From NCBI GenBank assembly GCA_040367435.1, contig BAABWY010000001.1, positions 744,001 to 808,000 of the forward strand: a stretch of 64,000 nucleotides of DNA, read 5' to 3'. The notes below the pieces were generated by a model that worked only from the letters and a program-made list of their open reading frames with translations, was not told the DNA's origin and did no database searches. Positions 30,990 through 41,342 of this stretch are shown here, piece after piece. The position numbers and the translations under genes were made by a program. The DNA comes from Hyphomicrobiales bacterium 4NK60-0047b (lineage in GTDB: Bacteria > Pseudomonadota > Alphaproteobacteria > Rhizobiales > HXMU1428-3). Positions within the stretch are counted from its first letter, which is position 1. Every line of letters begins with the position of its first letter.

Positions 30990-31017
30990 AAAAAAAACAA
31001 GCACAGAACTGTACTTG
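30990..31017 (-). terminator. Terminator of lpxC
   Basis: On the minus strand CAAGTACAG-TT-CTGTGCTTG (one G-U pair) followed by eight T residues, 60 bp after the lpxC stop. Confidence 0.85.
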
Positions 31018-31076
31018 CCTTTAAAAACATACAAAATCAATGATACAATCATCAAAAAGATGTGAAAAACACCCGA

Positions 31077-32042
31077 TTAATTCCGATCTGCAGCAAAATT
31101 AGCGGCTGTTAGAACCGCGGCACCTTGTCCTTCACTATGATGCTCAATAACATGAGTAGGCACAACAGGTACAGAAACTCTCGTCCAAGCATCCTTATCA
31201 GCTAGAAGAGTCGAAATCGCTTTTGCATTCAAAGCATGACCACCACGATAGGATTTATAAGAACAAAGTAGAGGAGACCCAGCCAAAGCCAAATCACCAA
31301 TGGCGTCTAACGCTTTATGACGAACAAACTCATCATCCCAGCGCAAACCCTCGCGGTTTAAAACTTTGTCTTTATCAATAGCAACAGTATTTTCCAAAGA
31401 AGCGCCAAGAGCACGCCCAGCGGCCCAAAGACCTTCAACTTGTTCCATAAAGCCAAAAGTTCTAGCTCTGGCTAATTCTTCGCGAAACACACCAGGGTTC
31501 AAATCAGAGTTAAACCTCTGACGACCAATAACTGGCGTTTCAAAATCGATTTCAACATCAAGTCTAAAGCCATTGTAAGGTAATAACTCACCCCAACAAC
31601 CATTTTCTTCAACTCGAATTGGTTTCAAAACTTTAATAAAGCTACGCGGCGCATCAAGGTCTTTCAAACCAACCTCTTCAATAGCGCGCACAAATGGCAT
31701 TGCACTACCATCCATAATTGGCACTTCACCATTATCAATTTCAACCAAAACATTATCAATCGAAAGTCCGCGAAGCGCAGACATAAGATGCTCGACAGTA
31801 GCTACGACAGCGCCACATTCAGAACCAAGAATGGTGCAGAGTGTTAAATTTTTAATGAAATCGCAGTGTGCTTGAATTTCGACGTCTTTGCCGTCTTTCG
31901 AAACTAAAAAGTTAATTCCGCTATCGGCATCAGCCGGATGAAGAGTTATAGAAACTGGAGCCCCTGAATGAACACCAACTCCAGTCATAACAACAGATTG
32001 ACTGAGCGTGGTCTGTTTCGCTCCAACATATGAATTACCCAT
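31077..32042 (-). CDS. lpxC: UDP-3-O-acyl-GlcNAc deacetylase
   Basis: 321 residues. Zinc amidohydrolase of the cytoplasm, the committed step of lipid A synthesis. The start TTLSQSVVMTGVGVHSG is the family N-terminus; the first zinc ligand is in VEHLMSALRGLSIDNV; the HxxxD zinc pair is in RHKALDAIGDLAL; a further conserved His lies in HHSEGQGA. Length normal. Follows ftsZ in the same direction, as in most Proteobacteria, but 772 bp away, so it probably has its own promoter. Has its own terminator. Confidence 0.95.
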   Translation of the reverse strand: MGNSYVGAKQTTLSQSVVMTGVGVHSGAPVSITLHPADADSGINFLVSKDGKDVEIQAHCDFIKNLTLCTILGSECGAVVATVEHLMSALRGLSIDNVLVEIDNGEVPIMDGSAMPFVRAIEEVGLKDLDAPRSFIKVLKPIRVEENGCWGELLPYNGFRLDVEIDFETPVIGRQRFNSDLNPGVFREELARARTFGFMEQVEGLWAAGRALGASLENTVAIDKDKVLNREGLRWDDEFVRHKALDAIGDLALAGSPLLCSYKSYRGGHALNAKAISTLLADKDAWTRVSVPVVPTHVIEHHSEGQGAAVLTAANFAADRN

Positions 32043-32814
32043 GAGAGTACACCCTCTAAATTACCCTGTCTTCTCTAGACATCCAGAACGCTTCGGAACT
32101 TTAAAATCTTAACTAAAAGTCTCAAGTCCAACTAGCAATTCGGAGCCCCCCATCCATAAACCTGATTGCTGCAAATAATCTGGTTAAAATTTGGATCAAA
32201 AGAATTAAAAATCTTCAATTAAAAAACACTCACACATCACCTTGAGTATCAATTTTCCAAACTAAAAAAACTTTTATCAATAAACGATCAAAGCTTCTCA
32301 ATTTAACCAACTTACAAATCTAAGAACCAAGTCTTTATTTTTATCATGGTCCTAAATTTCATAGTCTCCTAAAAACTTGTTTTTAGTCTTATTTTAAGTA
32401 CCAAATTTAAAATACAATTCGTATTAATTAAAGCCGATCTTAAGAAAGACACAAACTCATTTAGAGAGTTACAAACAACTAATCCCAAATCTTGAAAACA
32501 ACACGATTAAATAAATTAACCTGTAACCTTAATCCAGAATAATCAAGCCTATAGCTATCATTAAAGAAACCTTACTATAGAGAAGAATGATCACACAAAT
32601 CACGGTTTCTTACAGTCTATTACCAACTCCTTAAGCATATGAAAAATATACACAAAACAGGAAAAACGGCCTGAAAAACATTCAAAAAACCACCCTTTAG
32701 ATCACATTTCTGAAACAAAAACCCATCCTAACGGTTTGATTCGTAAAAAATCCGCAAAAAAAAGCGGAGATAAAATCCCCGCTTATGACAAAAAAATAGC
32801 CGTATGATGAAATA
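32043..32814. other. Long AT-rich ftsZ-lpxC spacer
   Basis: 772 bp with no convincing reading frame and no A or B repeat. It holds the ftsZ terminator at its right end and presumably the lpxC promoter, which I cannot point to with confidence because the whole stretch is AT-rich. Confidence 0.5.
32753..32784 (-). terminator. Terminator of the dcw operon after ftsZ
   Basis: Minus strand AAGCGGGGAT-TTT-ATCTCCGCTT followed by T residues (broken by GCGGA). One G-U pair appears only in the minus-strand RNA, which supports its direction. About 30 bp after the ftsZ stop. Confidence 0.85.
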
Positions 32815-35064
32815 TTAGCCCTTGCGTTTCTCTTTTAGGAATGGAGGAATATCGGCAATTGATTCTTCTTCATCCAAGGGTAAAGACCCAGTACCTGTTT
32901 TATTCAATTCTAATGTCGGGTAACGTTCAGCAGGAGTTTCAGGACGAGATGGGGCCCAATCTTCCTGTGCATGAGATTGGTTCTTCAAGACAGGCCCACC
33001 TTGTGCTTGATCCCCTTGCACTTGAATAGGTTCTGAAGAAGGATGCATTTTATAATGTTCCTCCATACTCAAATCATACTCACCCTTATTTCCACCTTCA
33101 ACCTGATCTTGAGAAACAGAGCGTTCATTAACAGCGCCAGGCAATGGAGTTTCTGGAGCAGTACTCACAGTCTTAACTCCTTGAGGTTTCCCCTCCCGTA
33201 AGTTCCCCCTACCCTGACTTCTCTGATCTTGTCCAGCCTGCTCACGTGAAGACGGTTCGTTATACCTTGTGTCATGATATCTAGGATCACGAGATTGCTC
33301 ACCTTGAACATCATGTGGCAATGGGGGGTTGCTATGATCATGGCCTACATTATTAGAAGACACATTTCCCGCATGAGGGTCTAAATGACCACTGTCAGCT
33401 CTTTGAGGAGCTATAAATGTACCACCAGTTTGGCGCTGGTGATGACTATGCTCTTGTCGTAAAGGCTCTTGAATAAATGTCTCTTGGTTTGGAGAGTCTT
33501 GAGAGACCTCATGCGCTTCAGTCTCTTGCTTGCGATTACGTCCTGTTAAACGACTAAAAAAACCGCCTTTTTTCTTAGGTTCAGCTTCTTTGAACTTTCC
33601 TTCAGGTGCTTTATAAGCACGCAATTGATTTTGGCCCGTAATAGGCAAATCTTCCATACTTGGCATCCGGCGCATAGATCGATTTACACTTTGCGGTGCA
33701 CCAGCAACAAACTCACGCCCTGTCATCGGGTTATTTGCTCCCGGCGTTGCAGGGGGCGTATAACCAGCATCACTATCCGGTGACATGAACCGAGGTGGTT
33801 TATTTACAATCTGAACATTACCTCGCCCACCATCATTTTGTCGATGTGGTATCGGGCGATCATCTTTTTGGCCACCCCCTACAACAGGAGGTTGAGGGCG
33901 CAAACGTCCTGTTGAGTTACGCACTCCTGGATTACCTTGCCCAGCCCCCATTTCAGGACCTTGATCAGAACTAAGAGCACCCAGATGTTCTTGTGAAGCA
34001 TCAAGTGTCTGCAAACGTTCGTTTAGACCAAGTGTATTTTGTTCTATTTCAGCATCAATCTCCATGCGTCTTCGGTCAGCTTCTTGATGCATAGATTCTG
34101 GATGGCCACGATTAAGCCCCGATGCCACGAGTGAAACTCGTAAATAGCCCTCTAATTGCTCATCAAAGGTCGCACCAACAATAATATTTGCATTCTGGTC
34201 AACTTCTTGCCTGATCCGGCTAGCCACTTCATCCACTTCAAACAAGGTCATATCCTGACCACCTGAAATAGAAATAAGCAATCCTTTCGCGCCAGCAAGA
34301 GATATATCATCAATCAAAGGATTAGAAATCGCTTCTTCAGCCGCCTTGCGTGCACGGCCTTCACCATGCGCAACACCCGTTCCCATAACAGCAGCGCCCA
34401 TTTCAGTAATCACAGTTTTCACATCAGCAAAATCAAGATTGATCAATCCCTCTTTCATGATGAGGTCGGTGACACAAGCAACACCAGAGTTCAAAACAGA
34501 ATCAGCTAAACAAAAAGAATCTGAAAAAGTCGTTTGCTCATTAGCCAAACGGAATAAATTTTGATTGGGAATAACAATCATCGTGTCAACATATTGGCGG
34601 AGCTGCTCAATACCAGACTCAGCAATACGCATTCTGCGCTGACCTTCAAATTGGAACGGTTTCGTCACAACAGCAACTGTAAGAACCCCAAGTTCTTGTG
34701 CAATACGTGCAATAACAGGAGCAGCACCTGTTCCAGTCCCCCCGCCCATGCCACAAGCGATAAAAACCATATGAGCTTCAGAAAGAAGCTCCTTCATTTC
34801 TTCCATAACTTCTTCAGCGGCCCCTTCCCCAATTTCGGGGTTCGAGCCAGCTCCAAGCCCTTCAGTCAGGTTAACCCCCAACTGCAAGCGAATATCAGCA
34901 CCAGAAGTGGAAAGCGCCTGTGCGTCAGTGTTTGCCGCAACAAACTCCACGCCATGCAGTCCAGATGCGATCATATTATTAACCGCATTGCCACCAGCAC
35001 CACCAACACCCATCACAATTATGCGTGGGCGTAATTCTTGAAAATTATGGACATTTGAACTCAT
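32815..35064 (-). CDS. ftsZ: Cell division GTPase FtsZ with very long linker
   Basis: 749 residues from ATG 35064, which has GGGG seven bases upstream; the frame runs further back without a ribosome site. Tubulin-like GTPase that polymerises into the Z-ring. The N-terminal 320 residues hold the GTPase: [14 protein letters not shown], tubulin signature [15 protein letters not shown]7 loop NLDFADV. The extreme C-terminus [14 protein letters not shown] is the conserved peptide that binds FtsA and other partners. Between them lies about 410 residues of low-complexity linker rich in Gln, His, Pro and Asp, much longer than in most FtsZ proteins. Lies 80 bp after ftsA, and ends in a strong terminator. 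Confidence 0.96.
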   Translation of the reverse strand: MSSNVHNFQELRPRIIVMGVGGAGGNAVNNMIASGLHGVEFVAANTDAQALSTSGADIRLQLGVNLTEGLGAGSNPEIGEGAAEEVMEEMKELLSEAHMVFIACGMGGGTGTGAAPVIARIAQELGVLTVAVVTKPFQFEGQRRMRIAESGIEQLRQYVDTMIVIPNQNLFRLANEQTTFSDSFCLADSVLNSGVACVTDLIMKEGLINLDFADVKTVITEMGAAVMGTGVAHGEGRARKAAEEAISNPLIDDISLAGAKGLLISISGGQDMTLFEVDEVASRIRQEVDQNANIIVGATFDEQLEGYLRVSLVASGLNRGHPESMHQEADRRRMEIDAEIEQNTLGLNERLQTLDASQEHLGALSSDQGPEMGAGQGNPGVRNSTGRLRPQPPVVGGGQKDDRPIPHRQNDGGRGNVQIVNKPPRFMSPDSDAGYTPPATPGANNPMTGREFVAGAPQSVNRSMRRMPSMEDLPITGQNQLRAYKAPEGKFKEAEPKKKGGFFSRLTGRNRKQETEAHEVSQDSPNQETFIQEPLRQEHSHHQRQTGGTFIAPQRADSGHLDPHAGNVSSNNVGHDHSNPPLPHDVQGEQSRDPRYHDTRYNEPSSREQAGQDQRSQGRGNLREGKPQGVKTVSTAPETPLPGAVNERSVSQDQVEGGNKGEYDLSMEEHYKMHPSSEPIQVQGDQAQGGPVLKNQSHAQEDWAPSRPETPAERYPTLELNKTGTGSLPLDEEESIADIPPFLKEKRKG

Positions 35065-35144
35065 TTGTTTCCCCGCTTCATAAGGAAGCACATCACAACA
35101 ATAACTGATTCGGCCTATTAAATGCCAAAATCAATTTCATAAAA

Positions 35145-36539
35145 TCAAAAACTATCTTTCAGCCACGTTCCCATACGCGACCAATATCCGCCTTGATGCT
35201 GCCCTCTGGCCACCTTCATCGTAAATTCATCCGCCAAATCATACCGCTGCAAAGCCTCAAATAGCCCAATCGAGCTAGAAAATGCCCCACCTAACATTTC
35301 TGAAGGCAACCCGCCTAAAGCTGGCGGCGCCCCTAAACGAACCGGTTTAGAAAATATTTCAGACGCAAATTCTGCAAGACCGTTCAATTGACTACCACCA
35401 CCAGTAAGAATCAGTCGTTGACCAGAATGTCCTCCAAAACCGCTATTATTAAGGCGATCCATCACAAGAGAAAGAATATGCTGCACTTTCGGTCGGATAA
35501 TATCAGCCAATTGCGCTGCACTAATCTGCCCTTCCGTAACTTGCCCCTCACCCACAATAGAATATTGAATTGGCTTATCCCAATCAGTCCCTTCAAGCTT
35601 TATCCCTGCTGAAAACGCAGAGCCATAAAGCACTTTTATTCGTTCAGCTTCTTGTAAAGGGCAATTGAGAGCTTGGGCAATTTCAAAAGAAATTATATCA
35701 CCACCAACGGCTATAGCCTCAGAGTGAATAAAATATCCATTTGCAAAAAGCGCTAATTTGGTTGTTCCTCCACCAATATCAATCACTGTTGTCCCAAGTT
35801 CAATTTCACTCGGGTCAGCAACAGCTAGCGCACTCGCATAAGACGTCGCCATGATACGGGCCGCCCGCAAATGACACCGCTCAAGCAAAAGAGCAATATT
35901 TTTAAGAGGAGAAACATCTGCGGTTACTGCATGAAGATCAAGTTCCAGCAAGTCACCAACCAAATTAATCGGATCAATAACACCTGTTGCTTCATCAAGT
36001 GTATAACCAAGTGGCATAAGATGCAGAACAGCTCGTCCATCTTCTGCCGCATAATCACGCCCCGCCACCATCACTTCATCAATATGTGACGGACGCACCC
36101 CATTTCCATTTAATCGAACACTCGTCGTATAATTCAAAGATTGAAGGCGACCACAAGAAACTGAGACAACAACATTTTCAACCCGGTGTCCGGCCATTTT
36201 TTCAGCCAGGCTCACAACATCACGCACAGCGTTTTCAGCGGCATCCAAATCAATAAGAACGCCGGCTTTCATTCCCCTGGCCCGTTGATGACCATAACCA
36301 ATAATCCGCAATTGAGAGCCAAGTGGACGCTGTGCATAGCCTACATGCCCGTCTTCATCATTAATATCAGGAGAAACAGATGCCCCTCCGACATAAGGAG
36401 CAGACAGTGGTCCAGAACGTTGAGCAGGCATAGTCCCATCCACCCACTCACCAATTAAACAGGTGAATTTGGTAGTACCAAGATCTATAACCGCAACAGT
36501 AGAGCCCATTTTGCTGGCTTGTTTCGAGCGCCCAAACAC
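35145..36539 (-). CDS. ftsA: Cell division protein FtsA
   Basis: 464 residues. Actin-like ATPase that tethers FtsZ to the membrane. Phosphate-binding motifs VIDLGTTKFTCLIG (residue 15) and VIDIGGGTTKLALF, adenosine motif ILTGGGSQLNGL. The unique 1C domain lies between. The C-terminal YWSRMGTWLKDSF looks like the amphipathic membrane-targeting helix. An insertion of about 40 residues after the first motif (PYVGGASVSPDINDEDG) is polar and of unknown role. Start ATG 36539, 113 bp after ftsQ. Confidence 0.95.
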   Translation of the reverse strand: MFGRSKQASKMGSTVAVIDLGTTKFTCLIGEWVDGTMPAQRSGPLSAPYVGGASVSPDINDEDGHVGYAQRPLGSQLRIIGYGHQRARGMKAGVLIDLDAAENAVRDVVSLAEKMAGHRVENVVVSVSCGRLQSLNYTTSVRLNGNGVRPSHIDEVMVAGRDYAAEDGRAVLHLMPLGYTLDEATGVIDPINLVGDLLELDLHAVTADVSPLKNIALLLERCHLRAARIMATSYASALAVADPSEIELGTTVIDIGGGTTKLALFANGYFIHSEAIAVGGDIISFEIAQALNCPLQEAERIKVLYGSAFSAGIKLEGTDWDKPIQYSIVGEGQVTEGQISAAQLADIIRPKVQHILSLVMDRLNNSGFGGHSGQRLILTGGGSQLNGLAEFASEIFSKPVRLGAPPALGGLPSEMLGGAFSSSIGLFEALQRYDLADEFTMKVARGQHQGGYWSRMGTWLKDSF

Positions 36540-36652
36540 CGTGCTTCAACTTTCTGTATTAATTTCATTTCAAGAGAAAAACTTTATCTCAACCCAAACC
36601 TTATCCTAAATAAGGCCAAATCAAGCTTTATCCTAAAAAAGGAAAGAACAAA

Positions 36653-37615
36653 CTATAATTTGTCTTTACCCGTCGTTTTACCGACAGAAATCTCTTCATC
36701 TCTCGAAAAAATTTTTATATTTTTACTTTTTTTCGGTCGTAATGTAATCCGATCACCTAGCCGCAAATCAATATGAGCCAGTTCACGATTTAAAATATTA
36801 TGTTGAGCTTGTAAGGCCCTCAACCGACTTAAAGCACCTTCCAGCCCATTTTCTGGCAATAAAACTTTCATTTCATTATGCAATATCAAAGTCCAACGAC
36901 GTTGATCAACTCTTTGAAAACGAACAATAAGAGGTTGTAGATCATCAAATTTTGTCAAAATTTCGCGCAATTCATTTGCTGACTTGGGTGCACTGCTTCC
37001 TTCATAAATTGGAAGTTCAAAATGCGAACCAACTTTTACCTTTTTGATAATCACACCAAGCTTATCGAATACATAAGTACCAGAAAGAGTAACAAAACGA
37101 CCAATTGGCTGGCGCTCTTCCACATAAATATTCAAACCATGCGGAAACACACGTTGCACATCTGCCCGCAAAACCCAAGGTAAGCTCTCAATTTTACGCT
37201 GCGCCTCAAAAGTATTTAGCGAAACAAGTGACTGTTCCCAAACATCTCCAAGACGTTCAACAATCACTTTTTCTTTCGTAAATTTATGTCCAGCTATGTG
37301 AACTTCTTTGATAGGAAATTGTACTATTGAAACAAAACGTTGGCCATAATCCTGAGCAACAGCCACAAAAGCAAAATCGTCAGTTATATGGCGGCGAAAG
37401 CCAAAAAACAAACCAACCGCCAAAATTATGAAAAAGGACAAAACAAAGCCAAAACGCCCAAAAGACTTCTTTTTTGACGTTTGCGGTGCATAGCGCTGCG
37501 AAGAAGGCGCAATATGATATTCTTCGGCAAATTCATCTTTAACATAACAACCAATAGAGGGGAGCTCTTCCGAAACTGACGTTTCAAAATGAGACCGTTT
37601 TTCTCTATTCATCAT
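36653..37615 (-). CDS. ftsQ: Cell division protein FtsQ
   Basis: About 320 residues. The preferred start is ATG 37615, which overlaps the ddl stop as ATGA; a TTG at 37624 is also in frame. Bitopic inner-membrane protein of the divisome. A 45-residue cytoplasmic tail is followed by one membrane helix (FGFVLSFFIILAVGLFFGF), the POTRA domain (IKEVHIAGHKFTKEKVI) and the beta domain (VLRADVQRVFPHGLNIYVEE, RQPIGRFV). The C-terminus is Lys-rich. Confidence 0.92.
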   Translation of the reverse strand: MMNREKRSHFETSVSEELPSIGCYVKDEFAEEYHIAPSSQRYAPQTSKKKSFGRFGFVLSFFIILAVGLFFGFRRHITDDFAFVAVAQDYGQRFVSIVQFPIKEVHIAGHKFTKEKVIVERLGDVWEQSLVSLNTFEAQRKIESLPWVLRADVQRVFPHGLNIYVEERQPIGRFVTLSGTYVFDKLGVIIKKVKVGSHFELPIYEGSSAPKSANELREILTKFDDLQPLIVRFQRVDQRRWTLILHNEMKVLLPENGLEGALSRLRALQAQHNILNRELAHIDLRLGDRITLRPKKSKNIKIFSRDEEISVGKTTGKDKL

Positions 37616-38535
37616 CGATTGCAAGATGCATCCTCCAAAATCCAGCGCACAAGCTCATTAAAGCTCCAACCCGCTTTTTCAGCCATTTCAGGGAGTAATG
37701 ACGTTGACGTCATCCCAGGCTGAGTGTTCACTTCAAGACAAACAAGAAGATCTTTCTTCTCATCATATCTAAAATCAGCACGGCTCACTCCTCTGCAACC
37801 AAGCGCAGTGTGGGCCGTTAGAGTCCATTTCTGTATGAATTGGTAAATATTTGGTGAAATTTCCGCAGGTAATATGTGTTGAGAGCCACCTGGTGCATAT
37901 TTAGCATCATAATCATAAAATTCATGGGCATCTGAGCGAATTTCGGTCACATCAAGTGCCCTATTCCCTAAAACACCACAGGTTAGTTCTAAGCCATCAA
38001 CAAACTCTTCAATGATCATGTCATCATCTTCTGAACCAGCTGCTAAAATATCAGCTCCAGGCGGAGGTGTTTCAATATCTTTTACAATGAAAATACCAAC
38101 GCTCGAGCCATCAGCCACTGGTTTTAAAACATAAGGCGGCAATTTCAAATGACCAAGCGCAGCTTCCCCGCGTTTCACAATCTTATCACTCGCAATAGGA
38201 ACGCCAGCCGCTCCAATAATCTCTTTAGCAATTTTTTTATTCATCGCCATCGAAGAGGCCAAAACACCTGAATGTGTATAGGGAATGTTCAGAACCTCTA
38301 AAATCCCCTGAATACAACCATCTTCACCAAATGGACCATGCAAAGCATTAAAACAAACATCCGGTTTCAACTCTTCTAGATGAGACGCAATATTTCTCTG
38401 CACATCAACTTCAGTAACTGAAAATCCCTCAGCCCTCAGTGCTTCAGCACACGCCTTACCGCTTGAAAGGCTCACATCCCGCTCAGCAGACCAGCCACCC
38501 ATCAAAACCGCAACCTGGGCTTTCTCATCAATCAT
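37612..38535 (-). CDS. ddl: D-alanine--D-alanine ligase
   Basis: 307 residues. ATP-grasp enzyme making D-Ala-D-Ala for the peptidoglycan pentapeptide. Motifs: VLMGGWSAERDVSLSSG (N-terminus), NALHGPFGEDGCIQG, ATP-grasp LKPVADGSSVGI and the Mg-binding end LVCLEVNTQPGMTSTSLLPE. The start overlaps the murB stop by four bases and its stop overlaps ftsQ, indicating translational coupling in this part of the operon. Confidence 0.96.
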   Translation of the reverse strand: MIDEKAQVAVLMGGWSAERDVSLSSGKACAEALRAEGFSVTEVDVQRNIASHLEELKPDVCFNALHGPFGEDGCIQGILEVLNIPYTHSGVLASSMAMNKKIAKEIIGAAGVPIASDKIVKRGEAALGHLKLPPYVLKPVADGSSVGIFIVKDIETPPPGADILAAGSEDDDMIIEEFVDGLELTCGVLGNRALDVTEIRSDAHEFYDYDAKYAPGGSQHILPAEISPNIYQFIQKWTLTAHTALGCRGVSRADFRYDEKKDLLVCLEVNTQPGMTSTSLLPEMAEKAGWSFNELVRWILEDASCNR

Positions 38536-39485
38536 TGCGCCAAATCCTCTCCCATAACGTCAGCAACGCCCAAACGTTTAATTTCCCAATCTAACTTTAC
38601 GCCACTCTTTTCAAAAACGCGTTTACGAACAGTCTCTCCAAGAGTTTCAATATCAGTTCCCGTAGCATCGCCTTCATTGATTAAAAAATTACAATGTTTT
38701 TCAGAAACTTTAGCACCACCAACTTTAAAACCTCTTAATCCGGCTTCATCTATCAATTTCCAAGAACTATAGCCTGGCGGGTTTTTAAACGTGCTACCAC
38801 CAGTTCTGTCTTTAACAGGCTGCTTTTCTTCTCTATAAGCAACAACCTCAGCATTCGCTTTTTCAATTTCTTCTCTCGAACCAGGCTGGCCTTTAAACAC
38901 TGCTTCAGTAAAAATAAAATGATTAGGTAGAGCACAATTCCTGTAAGTGTGCCCCATTTCCTCAGCAGTAAAGGTGTGAATATTCCCTTCATAATCAACA
39001 GCCCGCGCTTCTTGCAAGTAATCACGAGTTTCCCCGCCATGAGCACCCGCATTCATACGAAGAGCGCCACCAATTGAGCCGGGGATCCCACGATAAAAAC
39101 TAAGCCCCGCCACACCGTGTTCAGCAGCAGCACGAGCAAGCTTCATATCAGGAACAGCTGTACCAACTTTTATCCGGTTGTCGTCCAAAGCTTCAATCGC
39201 GTTAAAACCGCGCCCCAAGCGCACAACAATCCCCGGGATACCACCATCTCTAACAAGTAAATTAGAGCCAAGCCCTATAATCGTTATGGGAAGGTCAACA
39301 GGTTTGTTTTTCATGAAATAAGCTAGGTCAGCTTCATCAGCAGGAGTGAACAAAAGTTGCGCAGGGCCACCAACCCTAAACCAGGTAATCTCAGACATCA
39401 GTGAGTTCGCCTTTAAGCGTCCTCTTAACTCTGGCATTGCCTCTTGAAAGCTCTCTAAATGATCTTCAAAACCCACCGAACCCAT
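38532..39485 (-). CDS. murB: UDP-N-acetylenolpyruvoylglucosamine reductase
   Basis: About 317 residues from ATG 39485, with GGAGAG just upstream; the in-frame TTG at 39497 is itself part of that ribosome site. FAD enzyme that reduces UDP-GlcNAc-enolpyruvate to UDP-MurNAc. FAD-binding motifs LGSNLLVRDGG and GIPGSIGGALRMNAGAHGGE, substrate loop with GGSTFKNPPG (catalytic Ser) and C-terminal HCNFLINEGDAT. Normal length for a type I MurB. Overlaps ddl. Confidence 0.96.
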   Translation of the reverse strand: MGSVGFEDHLESFQEAMPELRGRLKANSLMSEITWFRVGGPAQLLFTPADEADLAYFMKNKPVDLPITIIGLGSNLLVRDGGIPGIVVRLGRGFNAIEALDDNRIKVGTAVPDMKLARAAAEHGVAGLSFYRGIPGSIGGALRMNAGAHGGETRDYLQEARAVDYEGNIHTFTAEEMGHTYRNCALPNHFIFTEAVFKGQPGSREEIEKANAEVVAYREEKQPVKDRTGGSTFKNPPGYSSWKLIDEAGLRGFKVGGAKVSEKHCNFLINEGDATGTDIETLGETVRKRVFEKSGVKLDWEIKRLGVADVMGEDLAQ

Positions 39486-39610
39486 TGGTCTCTCCAAATT
39501 AAAACGTGATCGGTTTAAAGTTTACGCAAAAAAACGATCACAACCAGGTAGAAATAAAATTACTGAATAATATACTCATGACATGAAAATGAATTGAAAA
39601 CGCTGGAAAA

Positions 39611-41032
39611 TTAAGCAGCAACCTCTTTTAGTTCATTCGGCAAATTATGCATCCAAGTAGATATGCTACCCGCTCCTAAACCAATGATTAAATCCCCAGG
39701 TTCAGCTATTTCACTTAACAATGGGGCTAAATCACTCGAGTGGTGAACATAACGAACATCATTGCCACGCGCCGCCACACCGGCGCCTAAGGTTTTATGG
39801 TCAAATCCTTCAAGCGGGTCTTCGCCAGCTGCAAAAACAGGCGCCATAACCACAATATCCGCATCATCAAAACAGGCTTCAAAATCTTCAAAATGACATT
39901 GTAACCGTGAATATCGATGAGGCTGCATAATAGCAATCACACGCCCGCTCGTTGATGATTTGGAAGCTCCGAGTACAGAACTAATCTCAACCGGGTGGTG
40001 AGCATAATCATCATATAAATCAAAACTTTGAACAGATCCTACATGAGTAAATCGCCGCTTCACGCCAGAAAATCCGGCTAATCCATCACGAATATCAGTA
40101 AGTTCAACACCAATTTCATGGGCAACCGCAACTGCAACCGCTGCATTCAAAGCGTTATAATGCCCCGGCATAGGTAACTTAAATCCTGTGACTGCCTGGG
40201 CCCCACCGCGCATATTTTCTGAAAACTCTAAATCAAATGTCAGTTCACCAGAGCCTGGAATACAATTTACAAGACGAATATCTGCGCCTGAAGGAGTGCC
40301 ATAAGTTAGAATTTTTTTGGATGTTAAACTTTCATCACTGCGAAGGTCATCTACCAATTCCCGAACAACCGGGTGATCAATACCAGCTAACGTAAACCCA
40401 TAAAACGGAATTTGCAGCGCAAATTGTTTAAACGCAGCCTTAACTCCATCAAAGTCCCCATAATGCTCCATATGTTCAGGATCGATATTGGTAATAATAC
40501 CAACCTGCGCCGGCAGCTTTAGAAAACTCCCATCAGATTCATCCGCTTCCGCAACAAGCCAATCACCTTGGCCAATTCGTGCATTAGAGCCAAAGGCTTC
40601 GATAATCCCACCATTAATAACTGTTGGATCAATAGTACCAGCACAAAGAACCGCAGAAATTAAAGATGTCGTCGTCGTCTTGCCATGAGTGCCTGCAACA
40701 GCAATTGAAGATTTAAGGCGCATCAATTCAGCCAGCATCTCCGCCCGTAAAACAACCGGAATTCCATCTTGCCGCGCCGCCACAAGTTCCGGGTTATCAT
40801 GTTTAATCGCTGAAGATACAACAACAACAGACGCCCCTTCAACATGAGAAGCTTCATGCCCAACAAACGCTCTTGCTCCCTTAGAGACCAAACGCTCAAC
40901 ATTGGCATTTCTATTCATGTCACTGCCCTGAACTTGGTATCCCATACTCAGTAATATCTCGGCAATGGCACTCATCCCAATGCCACCCATACCCACAAAA
41001 TGTAAAGAGCCAATATCCAAAGGCAGTCGCAT
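39611..41032 (-). CDS. murC: UDP-N-acetylmuramate--L-alanine ligase
   Basis: 473 residues from ATG 41032 behind GAGGGA; the frame extends upstream into family B repeat DNA. Adds L-Ala to UDP-MurNAc. Motifs: LHFVGMGGIGMSAIAEILL (N-terminal UDP-binding), ATP-loop AVAGTHGKTTTTS, EADESDGSFLKL, NIDPEHMEHYGD, HHPVEISSVL and MQPHRYSRL. All Mur ligase domains are intact. The 310-bp gap to murG upstream is filled with B repeats; the gap to murB is 125 bp. Confidence 0.96.
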   Translation of the reverse strand: MRLPLDIGSLHFVGMGGIGMSAIAEILLSMGYQVQGSDMNRNANVERLVSKGARAFVGHEASHVEGASVVVVSSAIKHDNPELVAARQDGIPVVLRAEMLAELMRLKSSIAVAGTHGKTTTTSLISAVLCAGTIDPTVINGGIIEAFGSNARIGQGDWLVAEADESDGSFLKLPAQVGIITNIDPEHMEHYGDFDGVKAAFKQFALQIPFYGFTLAGIDHPVVRELVDDLRSDESLTSKKILTYGTPSGADIRLVNCIPGSGELTFDLEFSENMRGGAQAVTGFKLPMPGHYNALNAAVAVAVAHEIGVELTDIRDGLAGFSGVKRRFTHVGSVQSFDLYDDYAHHPVEISSVLGASKSSTSGRVIAIMQPHRYSRLQCHFEDFEACFDDADIVVMAPVFAAGEDPLEGFDHKTLGAGVAARGNDVRYVHHSSDLAPLLSEIAEPGDLIIGLGAGSISTWMHNLPNELKEVAA

Positions 41033-41050
41033 ATAATAATCCCTCAATAT

Positions 41051-41082
41051 AGCGCGGTTGCTTTGTGGGCAACTGAAGCGCA
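41051..41082 (+). repeat. Family B hairpin, simple form
   Basis: GCGC-G-GTTGC-TTTGTGG-GCAAC-TGAA-GCGC-AA: the clearest simple copy, with GTTGC/GCAAC where other copies have GATGC/GCATC. It starts 19 bp upstream of the murC start codon and overlaps the murC ribosome-site area on the opposite strand. Confidence 0.8.
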
Positions 41083-41091
41083 ATCAAAAAA

Positions 41092-41147
41092 ACACGGTTG
41101 CTTGTGGGCAACTGAAAGCACATTAGAAAGTGCAACCTGAAGCGCAA
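41092..41147 (+). repeat. Family B hairpin plus orphan right arm
   Basis: Hairpin CACGGTTGC-TTGTGG-GCAAC-TGAAAGCAC followed by AGTGCAACCTGAAGCGCAA, the right arm of an outer copy whose left arm is no longer clear. Confidence 0.65.
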
Positions 41148-41154
41148 ACAAAAA

Positions 41155-41220
41155 AACGCGGTTGTTACTTGCGGATGCTTTGTGGGCATCTGAAGCCAAA
41201 GAAAATACAACCTGAAACGT
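41155..41220 (+). repeat. Compound family B repeat
   Basis: Outer copy ACGCGGTTGT...ACAACCTGAAACGT (outer stem ACG/CGT, inner GTTGT/ACAAC) holding a complete GCGGATGC-TTTGTGG-GCATCTGAAGC hairpin in its loop. Confidence 0.75.
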
Positions 41221-41342
41221 AATCAAAAAAGTACCGGTCACTTCTTGCCAACGCATTAGATTTAGTCAGGTGGCACCATAAATGCAAACAAAAAGCTCAA
41301 GCTTTAAAACAACATAACAAAGACAAAACTCGGGGTCTGACC

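Larger units (their letters stand above)
30418..31076. other. bamD-lpxC spacer with nested B repeats
   Basis: Without a gene. It holds two compound B repeats (30561-30627 and 30639-30703) and the lpxC terminator (30990-31017). The remainder is AT-rich and probably includes the bamD promoter. Confidence 0.5.
41033..41342. other. murG-murC gap filled with B repeats
   Basis: Three neighbouring B loci (41051-41082, 41092-41147, 41155-41220) and a possible worn copy at 41229-41275 (GTACCGGTCAC...GTGGCACC). In many relatives murG and murC are adjacent, so the gap appears to have been created by repeats. Confidence 0.6.

Noticed and set aside
41044-41256. Minus-strand frames with repeated VAHKQP/FLFALQ pieces near murC
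   Set aside because: The peptide repetition merely mirrors the DNA-level B repeats.
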